From positions 1 to 64,000 of the forward strand of contig JBBFLE010000016.1 of NCBI GenBank assembly GCA_037481695.1: 64,000 nucleotides of DNA. The letters run 5' to 3'. Position 1 is the first letter of the stretch, and each line of letters opens with the position of its first letter. Positions 27,400 through 38,351 of the stretch are shown here, piece after piece. Position numbers and translations under genes: made by a program. Origin of the DNA: a bacterium. Lineage in GTDB: Bacteria > Desulfobacterota > Desulfocorpusculales > Desulfocorpusculum. Below the pieces are notes generated by a model. That model saw only the letters and a list, made by a program, of their open reading frames with translations. It did not search any database and was not told where the DNA came from.

Positions 27400-28601
27400 C
27401 TCAGCATCCTCCAGCAGGGATCCCATTCCCGCAGCCTTGCCGGGATGGACGACAACTCATGTACATGGACAATGCCGCCACATCATTTCCCAAGGCCCCC
27501 GGTGTGGCCAGGGCCGTGGCAGATTATTTGGAACATGTAGGGGCCAGCGCCGGCAGGGGAGCTCACCGTTTGGCCCGTAAGGCCGAAAGTCTCCTGTGGG
27601 ATACCCGCAGCTTGCTGGCCAACTTGCTTGGAGTCTCTGATCCCAGCAGAGTGGTCTTTGCTCTCAATGTCACCCAGGCACTGAACATGGCTTTGTTTGG
27701 ACTGCTGAGAGACAAAGACCACGTGGTTACAACTTCCATGGAGCACAATTCGGTGATGAGGCCTCTACGCCACCTGGAGAAGGTGCGCAATATCAAGATA
27801 TCCATTGCTCAGGCAGACCATGATGGCATCGTGGATCCTCAAAGCATAATCGACCTGATCCGCCCCCAGACCCGATTGGTGGTTATGAACCATGCATCCA
27901 ATGTAACCGGAGGAATTCTTCCTGTTGAGGCAGTGGCAAAGGCCAAGGGCAACACCATCCTGCTTGTGGATGGGGCACAGACCGCTGGAGCGGTACCCAT
28001 CCACATGGAGCAATGGGGAGTGGATCTATTGGCTTTCACCGGACACAAGTCCCTCTTGGGGCCTCCGGGCGTAGGCGGGCTTTGCCTGGCACCCCACGTG
28101 CAGGTCCCACCCCTTATCCACGGTGGCACAGGGACCAGCTCCGAAAGCCCTTATCAGCCTTTGGAGCTTCCCCTGGCCATGGAGGCCGGGACCCATAACA
28201 TGGCTGGCATAGCCGGCCTGAGGTCTGCTGTTTCCTATATCCTGGAAAGGGGCGTGAAATCCATTCAGGAGCATGAGGGAAGACTCCTGGGAAGGCTTCT
28301 GGAGGGTTTGAAGGAGATCCAGGGGTTAAAGGTTTACGGACCCAAGGGCCTGCAAAACAGAGTACCTGTGGTATCCATAAACCTAGGAGGCATGCACCCG
28401 GACCATCTGGCCACGGTCCTGGAGGAAGGCTTTGGAATCCTGGTCAGGTCCGGACTGCACTGCTCTCCCAACGCCCACAAGACTTTGGGCACTTTCCCAG
28501 AAGGTACTGTGCGCATCTCCCTGGGACCCTGGCATGAGGATCAACATGTAGAAAAACTGTTGGAGGCCCTAAAGGAGATCTCCGCCCAGTTGGGTTACTG
28601 A
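27396..28601 (+). CDS. class V aminotransferase / cysteine desulfurase family protein
   Basis: The 401-residue PLP enzyme has MYMDNAATSFPKAPGV near the N-terminus, the PLP lysine in LLAFTGHKSLLGPPGVGGL near residue 220 and the catalytic cysteine in LVRSGLHCSPNAHKTLGTFP near residue 355. That loop is the short SufS-like form. Enzymes of this subgroup are often linked to selenium metabolism, mobilising Se or S from (seleno)cysteine. Coupling to the LysR gene and the presence of YedE, TusA-like and DUF3343 genes in the window support that, but the substrate is not proven. Confidence 0.88.
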   Translation: MTQHPPAGIPFPQPCRDGRQLMYMDNAATSFPKAPGVARAVADYLEHVGASAGRGAHRLARKAESLLWDTRSLLANLLGVSDPSRVVFALNVTQALNMALFGLLRDKDHVVTTSMEHNSVMRPLRHLEKVRNIKISIAQADHDGIVDPQSIIDLIRPQTRLVVMNHASNVTGGILPVEAVAKAKGNTILLVDGAQTAGAVPIHMEQWGVDLLAFTGHKSLLGPPGVGGLCLAPHVQVPPLIHGGTGTSSESPYQPLELPLAMEAGTHNMAGIAGLRSAVSYILERGVKSIQEHEGRLLGRLLEGLKEIQGLKVYGPKGLQNRVPVVSINLGGMHPDHLATVLEEGFGILVRSGLHCSPNAHKTLGTFPEGTVRISLGPWHEDQHVEKLLEALKEISAQLGY

Positions 28602-28775
28602 AAAAAACAAAGTGGTTTGTCAGGGATTTTTGAGTAATGACCCGTGAAGTGTAACTAATAGCCTGGGTGAGCCTTGGAGGATAATCCAGGTTGTAGCCGT
28701 TCTCATTATTGCCCTTGAAGCTCATCCCAAGCTCCTTCTAGCCTTGGAGCATTATCCCGGCTATCATGGAACCCC

Positions 28776-29963
28776 ATGAGGCGAGTTCTAGACAGATATA
28801 TCATGAGAGAAATGGCGGGTCCCTTCGGCCTGATCCTGGCGGTTTTTCTGTTCGTCCTGCTCATGGGCCGCATGATCAAGATAGTTGAGATGATAGTCCG
28901 ACAAGGGGTGGGAGCCCTGGACGTGATTCGTCTCTTGGTATACTTGATGCCTTCTTTCTTGCCTCTGGCCGTTCCCATGGCAACCCTCATTGCGGTGGTG
29001 ATCTGCTTCTCGAGGCTCTCCTCGGACATGGAAATAACGGCCATGAAGGCCTCGGGCATCAGCCTGTACCAGATGTTGCCGCCGGTGGTAATCTTCTCAG
29101 GAACCATGTGCCTGTTCACCTTGTTTCTCACCCTGGAGGGAGCTCCCTGGGGTGCTTACGCCTTCAGGGAAATGGTCTTTCAGCTGGCCAAAAAACATGT
29201 ATCTGTATCCATCAAGGAGGGAGTCTTCAACGAGCTCATGCCGGGGCTGGTGATCTATGCAGAGCGCATTCGACTGGAAGACGGCCTCATGGAAGGAATT
29301 TTTGTGCACGATCAGCATTCCTCTCAGGTGCCAGTGCAGATCCTGGCCAAGAAGGGAATGCTCCTCCAAGACAAGGAGACTGGCCTGGCTTTGCTCCTGG
29401 AAAATGGTACTGTTTACCAGGCCTCCCCCAAAGAGGGCAAGCTTCGTCAGGTCAATTTTGAAAGCTACAAGCTGGACTTGGAACTCTCCATGGCCAGCGC
29501 TCAAGAGAAAATAAAAGGCAAGCGTGCAGAAGAATGGGACCTCAGTGGGATGATCTCCCAGATAAGGGGCAGACTCTCCAAAGGCAAGGGGCTGTCCAGG
29601 GATCTACTCATTGAAATCCACAGAAGGTTGGCTATTCCTGTGGGTTGCTTTATTTACGGAATCCTGGCCTTTCCCCTGGCCCTCCAGTCCGGGCCCAGGG
29701 GTCGATCCCATGGATTTGTGCTGGGGATGTCGGCCATAGTTCTGTATTACATGATCTTCTCGGCAGGAAGAACCCTGGCTGAAACAGGGAAAGTTCCTGC
29801 CTGGGTGGGCATCTGGTTTGCGAACTTTCTTTTTGGGATCATGAGCCTGACACTCCTGGTCAGGACAGCCAGAGAGAGGCCATCGGCGGTCCTCATGCGG
29901 ATTAACGCCATTTTTGATTTCTTACAACGCGTCTTGGCCAGGACCCTAGGGGGACGAGAATGA
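28776..29963 (+). CDS. lptF: LPS export ABC transporter permease LptF
   Basis: The 395-residue YjgP/YjgQ-family protein starts RVLDRYIMREMAGPFGLILA and has three N-terminal membrane segments (including LPLAVPMATLIAVVI). A periplasmic jellyroll domain spans residues ~115-275, and three C-terminal segments follow. LptF pairs with LptG and the LptB ATPase to extract lipopolysaccharide for transport to the outer membrane. It overlaps lptG by 4 bases. The assignment to F rather than G rests on gene order and the first-gene position. The 174 bases upstream hold no gene. Confidence 0.88.
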   Translation: MRRVLDRYIMREMAGPFGLILAVFLFVLLMGRMIKIVEMIVRQGVGALDVIRLLVYLMPSFLPLAVPMATLIAVVICFSRLSSDMEITAMKASGISLYQMLPPVVIFSGTMCLFTLFLTLEGAPWGAYAFREMVFQLAKKHVSVSIKEGVFNELMPGLVIYAERIRLEDGLMEGIFVHDQHSSQVPVQILAKKGMLLQDKETGLALLLENGTVYQASPKEGKLRQVNFESYKLDLELSMASAQEKIKGKRAEEWDLSGMISQIRGRLSKGKGLSRDLLIEIHRRLAIPVGCFIYGILAFPLALQSGPRGRSHGFVLGMSAIVLYYMIFSAGRTLAETGKVPAWVGIWFANFLFGIMSLTLLVRTARERPSAVLMRINAIFDFLQRVLARTLGGRE

Positions 29964-31096
29964 GCCTCCTTTTCCGGTATGTACTGAAGGAAAACGCCAA
30001 AGTACTTGGGTGGATCTTCGGGGTCTTGCTGCTTCTGTGTTTTCTCATAGACTTCTTTGAGCGCTGGGATGATCTCCTGGAACATGATGTTGCGACCTCC
30101 CTGGGTCTTTATTACATGGCCTGCAGGATTCCCCAGTATGTGGTTTACATCATCCCAGTCTCAATGCTTTTGAGCAGTTTCATAACCTTGGGGCTCATGG
30201 GCAGGAGGAACGAGCTCATTGCTTTGAAGGCCTCTGGGGCAGGAGGGCTGCTCATCGTACGACCTATGCTGATAACAGCCGGGCTTCTTTGCGTGGTTTC
30301 ATTTTTCTGGGCCGAGTCATTGGTCCCTGAGGCCAACCGGGAGGCCGCCAGGATATGGCAGATGGAAGTCAAGAAGACTTCTCAACGCAGTATAGTCACC
30401 GGCTCGGAGGTATGGCTTAAGAGCCCCTTTGCACAAGGCATGACCTTTTACCGTATAGGGTTTCTCCCGGTCAATCAAAGCTCTTTGCCAGGCCCGGGGA
30501 AAGAAGAACCCACCTTGGTGCTCAAGGAAGTTACACTGCTTCGTCTGGACAGGGAGTTCAGGCTCCTGCAAAGGGTGGATGCCCGAGAGATGTCTTGGGA
30601 GGGGCAACAGTGGTCATTCTCTGACGGAATCCAGTGGAATTCCGAGAGCCTGGATGAAAGAGGGCCCAGAGTGGAGCGCTTTGAGAAAAAAACCCTGTCC
30701 CTGCCTGAGAAGCCTGAGGACTTTCAATGGGTGCGGCAAGAGGTGGAGACCATGGGTTTTTTCCAACTAAGAGAATACGTGGAGAGGGCCCGGCGTGAAG
30801 GTTTTGAGAACACATCCCAGGTGACGGATCTTCATTTCAAGGTTGCAAGCGCCCTGTTCTCGTTGGTGACAGCGCTTTTCACGATTCCCCTTGCCATGCG
30901 GATCCCGCCCCGGGCAGGTGGGCTGGCCTTGGGAGTGATCCTCTCCATGGGCATAGGATTCCTGTACTATCTTGTTCTGGCCTTGGGCCTGGCTTTGGGA
31001 CGTAGCGGAGCTCTTGCGCCTTTTCCGGCAGCTTGGGGGGCAAATCTGTTGTTCGGCTCGGTGGGGCTTTGGTGGATTCTTCATATGAGGCAATGA
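29960..31096 (+). CDS. lptG: LPS export ABC transporter permease LptG
   Basis: The 378-residue partner permease starts LLFRYVLKENAKVLGWIFGV. It has SMLLSSFITLGLMGRRNELIALKASG, a conserved YjgP/YjgQ loop, then a periplasmic domain and LGVILSMGIGFLYYLVLALG near the C-terminus. It forms the LptB2FG inner-membrane complex with LptF. Genes lptA, lptB and lptC are elsewhere. A GC-rich inverted repeat without a good T tract follows in the ~200-base gap before ahcY, which is convergent. Confidence 0.88.
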   Translation: MSLLFRYVLKENAKVLGWIFGVLLLLCFLIDFFERWDDLLEHDVATSLGLYYMACRIPQYVVYIIPVSMLLSSFITLGLMGRRNELIALKASGAGGLLIVRPMLITAGLLCVVSFFWAESLVPEANREAARIWQMEVKKTSQRSIVTGSEVWLKSPFAQGMTFYRIGFLPVNQSSLPGPGKEEPTLVLKEVTLLRLDREFRLLQRVDAREMSWEGQQWSFSDGIQWNSESLDERGPRVERFEKKTLSLPEKPEDFQWVRQEVETMGFFQLREYVERARREGFENTSQVTDLHFKVASALFSLVTALFTIPLAMRIPPRAGGLALGVILSMGIGFLYYLVLALGLALGRSGALAPFPAAWGANLLFGSVGLWWILHMRQ

Positions 31097-31296
31097 GTTA
31101 AGTGACCACCCGAAATTCTCCATCCCCCGTGGAGCATAGAAAAGGGGGTCCTGGCATCAGGGCCTGGAAGCCCCCTCATTTGGCAAGTATGTATGGCAGC
31201 AAACCTGAAGAATTCAATGAATTGGGAGCTGGGGGCCGAATCTATGCTGGCAAGAGCCTTCGGCCCTCGCAGAGCCTCCTTTAATCTGGGGATGTC

Positions 31297-32604
<1,308 letters not shown>

Positions 32605-32618
32605 TCAGAAGCCCTTTT

Positions 32619-33776
32619 TCAGAGCCCGGCAGCCCTCCTGAGTTGCTCTGCCTTGTCCGTACGCTCCCAAGTGAAATCCGGATCCTGACGGCCGAAGTGC
32701 CCGTAACAGGCAGTCTTTTTGTACACAGGCCTCAGAAGGCTCAGGTGGTGGATCATGTCAGAAGGCTTGAAGCTGAAAAAATCCCTTATGAGCTGGGCGA
32801 TCCTATCAGAAGGAATGCGGCCCGTGCCATACGTGTTCACATTAATGGAGACAGGCTCTGCCCGGCCTATGGTGTAGGCCACCTGTACCTCGCACTCCTC
32901 TGCAAGCCCCGCAGCGACTATGTTCTTGGCAACATATCTGGCCATATAGGAGCCGCTTCGGTCCACCTTGGAGGGATCCTTGCCTGAAAAACATCCTCCA
33001 CCGTGGCTGCCCCTGCCTCCGTAGGTGTCCACAACTATCTTACGGCCTGTGAGACCACAGTCCCCCATGGGGCCTCCTATGACAAACCTTCCGGTGGTGT
33101 TTACAAAGTAACGTGTGTGTTCATCCAACATGCCCTCGGGTATGGCCTTGCGAATCACTTCTTCCAAGATGGCCTCTCGCAGCGTGCCAATTTCCACATC
33201 CGGACGATGCTGGGCAGCCACCACCACCGAGTCCACACGCACGGGCTTTCTGTTCTCATACTGAACAGTGACTTGGGACTTGCCGTCCGGTCTAAGGAAA
33301 TCCAGTATTCCCTGCTTTCTAACCTCGGCCAGCCTCCTGGTGACGCTATGGGCCAGCATTATGGGCATTGGCATGAGCTCCTTTGTTTCGGTGCAGGCAT
33401 ATCCGAACATGATCCCCTGGTCCCCTGCACCCTGCTCTTCTTGGCCATTGACCCCCAGGGCTATGTCTGGGGATTGTTGGTCTATAGAGGTAAGCACCGC
33501 ACAGGTCTCCCAGTCAAAGCCCATGGAAGAGTTGCTGTAACCTATCTCTTTGATGGTCTGGCGCACGATTTGGGGCATGTCCACGTAGCAGCTTGTGGTG
33601 ATTTCCCCGGCTATTATGGCCAAACCCGTTGTGACCAAGGTCTCACATGCCACCCTGCAAAAAGGATCCTGCTCCATTATGGCATCCAAGATGGCATCAG
33701 ATATCTGATCCGCCACCTTGTCAGGGTGGCCTTCTGTGACCGACTCCGATGTGAAAAGGTAGCTCTTCATGCCCAT
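32619..33776 (-). CDS. metK: S-adenosylmethionine synthetase
   Basis: The 385-residue MetK is full length. It has [20 protein letters not shown] at the N-terminus, [12 protein letters not shown] near residue 118 and the P-loop-like [20 protein letters not shown] near residue 255. It makes SAM from methionine and ATP. The ATG at 33776 or at 33770 could be used; cggaggatt precedes the first. It is cotranscribed with ahcY. No SAM riboswitch consensus is apparent upstream, but a strong hairpin is present (separate entry). Confidence 0.97.
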   Translation of the reverse strand: MGMKSYLFTSESVTEGHPDKVADQISDAILDAIMEQDPFCRVACETLVTTGLAIIAGEITTSCYVDMPQIVRQTIKEIGYSNSSMGFDWETCAVLTSIDQQSPDIALGVNGQEEQGAGDQGIMFGYACTETKELMPMPIMLAHSVTRRLAEVRKQGILDFLRPDGKSQVTVQYENRKPVRVDSVVVAAQHRPDVEIGTLREAILEEVIRKAIPEGMLDEHTRYFVNTTGRFVIGGPMGDCGLTGRKIVVDTYGGRGSHGGGCFSGKDPSKVDRSGSYMARYVAKNIVAAGLAEECEVQVAYTIGRAEPVSINVNTYGTGRIPSDRIAQLIRDFFSFKPSDMIHHLSLLRPVYKKTACYGHFGRQDPDFTWERTDKAEQLRRAAGL

Positions 33777-33825
33777 GCTGAATCCTCCGGTTGGAGCCTT
33801 TGAGACCCGGTTTTGTATTCAGATT

Positions 33826-33846
33826 CCATGAGCGCTTTGCTCATGG
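33826..33846 (-). other. hairpin in the metK leader
   Basis: ccatgagc and gctcatgg form an 8-bp stem with a five-base loop, about 50 bases upstream of the metK start. No T tract follows on either strand, so it is not a terminator. A leader structure affecting mRNA stability or translation is possible. Confidence 0.4.
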
Positions 33847-34164
33847 CGCATAAGGCTTCAGGCCTTCTAGGTCCTCTTTAGGGGCCTCTACGAAAAAGGG
33901 TGAAAGACCTTCATGGTCCCCACCCATCAAGTGAACTTCTGTTTTGTACCATGCCCCTTGCCCCATGGCAAGTGTGCCTATGGACAAAGGCTTCCATTTG
34001 GCATAATAGCGCTGGCAAGGCCCTGGCGTACAAGGGCTGTTGGAAATTTGCGTGTTATGCTGGTCCTGAGGCTTGGCTCAAAGATGATTTCAAAGGGAGC
34101 CACGAAGCTAAAAGGCAATCTGGAGTCCCGAACGCGAAGTTCATCACTGGGGAGGATCGATACC

Positions 34165-34548
34165 ATGGGAGACGATTTGTTCAAGAAAGGCTTGGAGATA
34201 CGCAGGGAGATTCTTGGGGCAGATTACGTGGACCAGTCCATTTCCAAGGCCGATGAATTCAGCCTTCCTCTACAGGAACTGGTGACCGAATACTATTGGG
34301 GGGTGGTCTGGGCCCGTCCTGGTCTGGATAGAAAGACCAGGAGCCTTATAAACCTGGCCATGCTGACAGCCTTGAATCGGCCCCATGAGATCAAGCTCCA
34401 CGTAAGAGGGGCCCTAAACAATGGCTGCACCAGGGAGCAGATCAGGGAGGTTTTCTTGCAGTGCGCCATATACTGCGGTGTTCCCGCAGCAATGGACGGC
34501 ATGCGCCTTGCCAGCCAGGTATTCCAAGAGATGGAATCCAAGAAATAG
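34165..34548 (+). CDS. carboxymuconolactone decarboxylase family protein
   Basis: The 127-residue protein matches the AhpD/CMD-like fold: VWARPGLDRKTRSLINLAML near residue 50, HEIKLHVRGALNNGCTREQI near residue 75 and the C-terminal CGVPAAMDGMRLA. It lacks the CxxC redox pair of AhpD, so it resembles 4-carboxymuconolactone decarboxylase-type members; the true substrate is unknown. ATG 34165 follows ggggaggat; the longer frame to 33913 has no family similarity in its extra part. Confidence 0.85.
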   Translation: MGDDLFKKGLEIRREILGADYVDQSISKADEFSLPLQELVTEYYWGVVWARPGLDRKTRSLINLAMLTALNRPHEIKLHVRGALNNGCTREQIREVFLQCAIYCGVPAAMDGMRLASQVFQEMESKK

Positions 34549-34650
34549 CAAAGGATCCTTGTCTTGCGATTGGGAATCTTACGAAGGCCATGGGCCTCAA
34601 AGGGACCCTGAAAAGATCTTTCTATCCAGTAACAGGCACCGAAGAGTCCA

Positions 34651-34676
34651 ACCCTGAGGGCTTAGGCCCCCAGGGT
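34651..34676. terminator. hairpin between convergent genes
   Basis: accctg-ggg and ccc-cagggt form a long stem around cttagg, in the gap between the convergent CMD-type gene and the TRAP permease gene. There is no strong T tract on either strand, so termination is only a possibility. Confidence 0.35.
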
Positions 34677-34747
34677 CGACTTTCTGGGTGAGAGTTGGGG
34701 CAGCTTAATTACCCTGATCACCTTTTTAGTAAAATGCTGAAAGGCTG

Positions 34748-36697
34748 TCATGATGGGGCCAGCAGCTTGGCCCTGCATATCACGCGGTGCCTATATGTGC
34801 CATAAAAAGAAGCCAAGAACACCAAGACCCCCACCAAGATGGAGACCGTCTGGTCAGGATGGAGCATGACTACCAGAGAGACAACGGCAAAAACCACGCG
34901 GGCCACAGAGTCCATGGCTCTTGCCTCTGATATTCTCCCGAACATGGAGAAGCTTATGCCCCAGCAGGCCACGGCCACAAGCATCATGTCCAGAACCTGC
35001 CCCCACCCCGGGCTGGTCACTATTTGTGACCTTACGAATATGGCAAAGGTCATCAAGGTGATGGGAAGGCAAAGCTTGAGAGCCTCAAACATGGTTTGCA
35101 TGAAGGAAGCCTCTGCTATTCTGGCAGATACCGCTGCAGTCAAAGAAGTAGGGGGGGAAAGCTCTCCCCACACGGCCAAAAGAAAACAAAAGAAATGGGC
35201 TGTCCATGGGTCTATGCCCAGCTTGCGCATGGGCTCCACTATGATCACGGCCAAGACTATGTAAGTTGCCGTGGGTGGGAGCCCAAGGCCCACCAGCCAT
35301 CCGAAAATCCATGCCATTATCACCAGAGCTATTACATGCCACTCCCCAATGCTGAGAAGCATCCCGCCCATCCTGTTGATAAAACCTGTCACAGTGAAGA
35401 GCCCCACCATGATCCCCAGAGTGCAAAGCAAAAGAGTCAGAAAGGATGTCATCTCAGCATGGGTCATTATCATGGTTTTGACATTACTCAAAAGCGTGTC
35501 CTTGTCAGTGGAGGGGTCCTTGAGGACATGCTTGAAAAAGAGGTAGAGCAAGACCAGAAGCAGGAACATCAATCCGCCAGTATAAAGCCCTGCCAGCTGC
35601 TCTCCCAGGTGCAAGACTCCCATGAGGAATGTGAGAAAGACTATCCCAATGAAAAAGACCGCGGTCTTGAGCTGCTCATAAACCGGGATGGTGCTCTTCT
35701 CTATGGGCTCCGGAGGCATCAATCTTGTGCTTATGAGATAAAGTGATAGGGCTAGAGTCGAGTAATAGGTGAAGGCCAGGGCAAATCCTCTTATTACCAC
35801 GCTCCAGTAAGAGACTCCCAAGAACTCCGCCATGACAAAACCCGCCACAGCCATCACAGGAGGCATTATCAGTCCTCCCATGGACGCTGAGGTCTCCACA
35901 GCCGCAGCTATCTCGCCAGGCATGCCGTACTTTTTCATGAGAGGTATGGTGAAGGCTCCCACCACTGTGGCATTTGCAGCCCCGCTGCCGCTGACCATCC
36001 CCACCGCAGAGGAGGCCAGAACAGCGGTCTGTGGAACCGTGGCCCTGGATTTACCGGCTATCTTTCTCATGAAGTGGACCATGGCCCCCTGGGCTCCGAA
36101 GCCGTTGGCCGCTGCAGCCAAAAGCAAAAATGCGGCTATGGTGGTCAAGGCTATCTGGGCATACTGACCGTAAATACCGGTGGAGAGCTCCACCGTACTG
36201 GAAGTCACGATCCTGTAAAATGTGGTCCCAGGGTGCCAGAAAAAGTCCAGAGGGCTCAGATATCCCCAAAGGGTGTAGAAAACCATGACCAGATTCACCC
36301 AGAAAAGCTCTGGATGCACAAGTCTGGATAGCTCCATGACCAAAAGGAAGACCAAAAGACCCATGACAAAGTCCGTCTTGGTATAGGAGCCCTGACGCCA
36401 AATGGCTATCTCCTCATACTGGACAGTAAAGTGGTAAAAAGCAAACACACAGATACCCAAATACACCATAAGGATGAGATTGTTTGCCAGGGGGGGAAGC
36501 CTCTTGTACATGTATCCTTCTTGGTGCATGCGAAGAATCTGCAACATGAGGGCTATGGGCACAAGAGAAGCTACTAGCTCACTGGGTCCACCAAAACCCG
36601 TGTAGAAGTACCAGCATAGCCAAATAAACATGAACACGGACAAGCCGAATCTCAGGTTCTTCAGGTTTGCATACTGCTGGATCAGTTCTTTCACCAC
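34748..36697 (-). CDS. TRAP transporter fused permease (4TM/12TM, TAXI-associated)
   Basis: The ~649-residue membrane protein fuses the small DctQ-like and large DctM-like permease parts, as usual for TAXI-type TRAP systems. Hallmarks are GSGAANATVVGAFTIPLMKK, the ASMGGLIMPPVMAVAGFVMA segment and GLPPTATYIVLAVIIVEP. It uses an ion gradient to import a solute delivered by the TAXI binding protein encoded just upstream. I prefer the GTG at 36697, which follows aaggagg at 5 bases, over the ATG at 36733, which has no ribosome binding site. Confidence 0.9.
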   Translation of the reverse strand: MVKELIQQYANLKNLRFGLSVFMFIWLCWYFYTGFGGPSELVASLVPIALMLQILRMHQEGYMYKRLPPLANNLILMVYLGICVFAFYHFTVQYEEIAIWRQGSYTKTDFVMGLLVFLLVMELSRLVHPELFWVNLVMVFYTLWGYLSPLDFFWHPGTTFYRIVTSSTVELSTGIYGQYAQIALTTIAAFLLLAAAANGFGAQGAMVHFMRKIAGKSRATVPQTAVLASSAVGMVSGSGAANATVVGAFTIPLMKKYGMPGEIAAAVETSASMGGLIMPPVMAVAGFVMAEFLGVSYWSVVIRGFALAFTYYSTLALSLYLISTRLMPPEPIEKSTIPVYEQLKTAVFFIGIVFLTFLMGVLHLGEQLAGLYTGGLMFLLLVLLYLFFKHVLKDPSTDKDTLLSNVKTMIMTHAEMTSFLTLLLCTLGIMVGLFTVTGFINRMGGMLLSIGEWHVIALVIMAWIFGWLVGLGLPPTATYIVLAVIIVEPMRKLGIDPWTAHFFCFLLAVWGELSPPTSLTAAVSARIAEASFMQTMFEALKLCLPITLMTFAIFVRSQIVTSPGWGQVLDMMLVAVACWGISFSMFGRISEARAMDSVARVVFAVVSLVVMLHPDQTVSILVGVLVFLASFYGTYRHRVICRAKLLAPS

Positions 36698-36822
36698 TTT
36701 ATCCTCCTTCCCCCCTCCAGCATGTCCTGCCATCTAGAACCGATCGGGACTGAGTTTGCAACCCCTGCTTTGCACATCAAGCTTCCTCGAGAGGCCACTT
36801 CTTCTCTGGATCAACTGGGAGG

Positions 36823-36851
36823 GATTTTGGGGGGAGCATCCCCCCAAAATC
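36823..36851 (-). other. perfect 12-bp hairpin between TAXI binding protein and permease genes
   Basis: gattttgggggg (36823-36834) and ccccccaaaatc (36840-36851) form a perfect 12-bp stem with a five-base loop. It stands 21 bases after the binding-protein stop. Such intercistronic hairpins commonly protect the upstream message, allowing more binding protein than permease. The lack of a clear T tract argues against full termination. Confidence 0.65.
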
Positions 36852-36871
36852 TCTTGGAGCAGTCTTCTAAC

Positions 36872-37918
36872 TCACTTTGCGCCCACTACCTTCCATTTGT
36901 CGTCCCAGGCTTTGTGCTCTTTGAGGAACTTGGCCAGCCCCGGATGAACAGGTGCCTGTGGATTCGCGCGTATTCCCTTGACCTGCATGCCCACAAAGTC
37001 CTTTGCCAGGGGCTCGAAACCAGGATCTGCCTTGGCAAGGTTTTCTTTCTCGGCAAAGAACTTGGTTAGCATCTTATACACTATTTCCTCAGGCATATCC
37101 GGACGCACGTTGTAGGCAAAAAGCAGGGGGACCCCCAAAATGGTCTTTACACCCACATCCTTGCTGAAAACTTTGCTGGCATCTATTTCTGTTGGGGCCA
37201 GGTTGGCGGCCGTGAGCTTCTTTATCTCTTCCTGGCTGGGGTTAATTATCCTTATGTCCACCTGCAGCTCTGTTTCTCGCCAGTATGAGGGAAGGGATCT
37301 TCCTGCCGTGGTATAGCACACAGCTCCTACTATGGTTCCGGCCTTGAGGGCATCCCCCTGGGCAGGCTCTCCTATCTGAACATGCTTGAAGTCGTAACCC
37401 AGGGCCTTGAAAATACGCTTGAAATTCAGCCAGTTCATGAACCCAGCCGGGGTAAAAAACACGGGCTTCCCGCTGAAATCCTTCCAGGACTTGAACTGGT
37501 CAGCTTTGGACGCCAGCACCGCCATGAAGGATTCCATGGGATAGGCATACCAGGTGTGCACCAGAAGATCCTTGGCAGGCTTGTAGTCCTTGAAGGCTCC
37601 ATCTTTCTCATACACATCGGTCATTCCCACATCCGCCGTGTACGAAATCTCTGCGTTGCCGTCCATTGCGGCCTTCATTGCCGCAGTGGTAGAAGGATAA
37701 GGGTTCACCGTAACCGTGTATTCTCCCCCCAGGGCATCCTCCAAGACCTTCACCATCTGAGCCGCCACCTTGTACCCGTACGAACCGGTGCTGGATGTGG
37801 CCCAGCGTATGGACTTGCGTTCAGCAGCCTGGACCGATGTGATGGCAAATAGGAAGAAAAAGATTAAGATCAACGATGCTTGCCATGACAAATTACCCGC
37901 TCTTGTTCTTCGCAACAT
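36872..37918 (-). CDS. TAXI family TRAP transporter solute-binding protein
   Basis: The 348-residue periplasmic protein has a long signal peptide (RRTRAGN, then a hydrophobic stretch, cleavage near VQAAE). The mature part starts IRWATSSTGSYGYKVAAQMV, the typical TAXI opening. Other family segments are GNAEISYTADVG and KPVFFTPAGFMNWLNFKRIF. TAXI proteins bind small organic acids such as glutamate or other dicarboxylates; the ligand here is unknown. aggaggtagg precedes the ATG. It forms an operon with the fused permease. The ~430 bases upstream contain no recognisable gene. Confidence 0.92.
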   Translation of the reverse strand: MLRRTRAGNLSWQASLILIFFFLFAITSVQAAERKSIRWATSSTGSYGYKVAAQMVKVLEDALGGEYTVTVNPYPSTTAAMKAAMDGNAEISYTADVGMTDVYEKDGAFKDYKPAKDLLVHTWYAYPMESFMAVLASKADQFKSWKDFSGKPVFFTPAGFMNWLNFKRIFKALGYDFKHVQIGEPAQGDALKAGTIVGAVCYTTAGRSLPSYWRETELQVDIRIINPSQEEIKKLTAANLAPTEIDASKVFSKDVGVKTILGVPLLFAYNVRPDMPEEIVYKMLTKFFAEKENLAKADPGFEPLAKDFVGMQVKGIRANPQAPVHPGLAKFLKEHKAWDDKWKVVGAK

Positions 37919-38351
37919 GACCTACCTCCTAAACGTGATTTGGGCGGAGAGTCCACCATAGATCGGATTTTGACCCCGCCTGGATAAAACTCAATATTTG
38001 CTCTTGCTTGTTGAGGAAGCCCCGCCCATAGGAGCATACACATCCACTTGGCTTCAGAAATCCCAACTACGCTCCCCCTCATGAAACTACCTATGGCCAT
38101 CGAGCGTGCAGGCCAAGAAAGAAGGTGCTTTGGTATGTGGCGGGAAACTTACCAGATATTTACCAACACGTCAACGTTGAGGAAGGACTCCTGGGGAAAG
38201 TTCCTCAGACCGCGGTTGCCGGGGTCCAGAGTTACCACAATGAAAAGTGCTCCCCTAAGCCCCCAAGAGAATGGCAGACAACACAATGTGTTTCCCGCGC
38301 CTCAGCTTTCTGGCTCTTAGCACCAAAGAAGGATGAGGCGCGGGGTTGGGC

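Noticed and set aside
33777-33900. SAM or SAH riboswitch before metK/ahcY
   Set aside because: I looked for SAM-I, SAM-II and SAH consensus elements and found only a simple hairpin.
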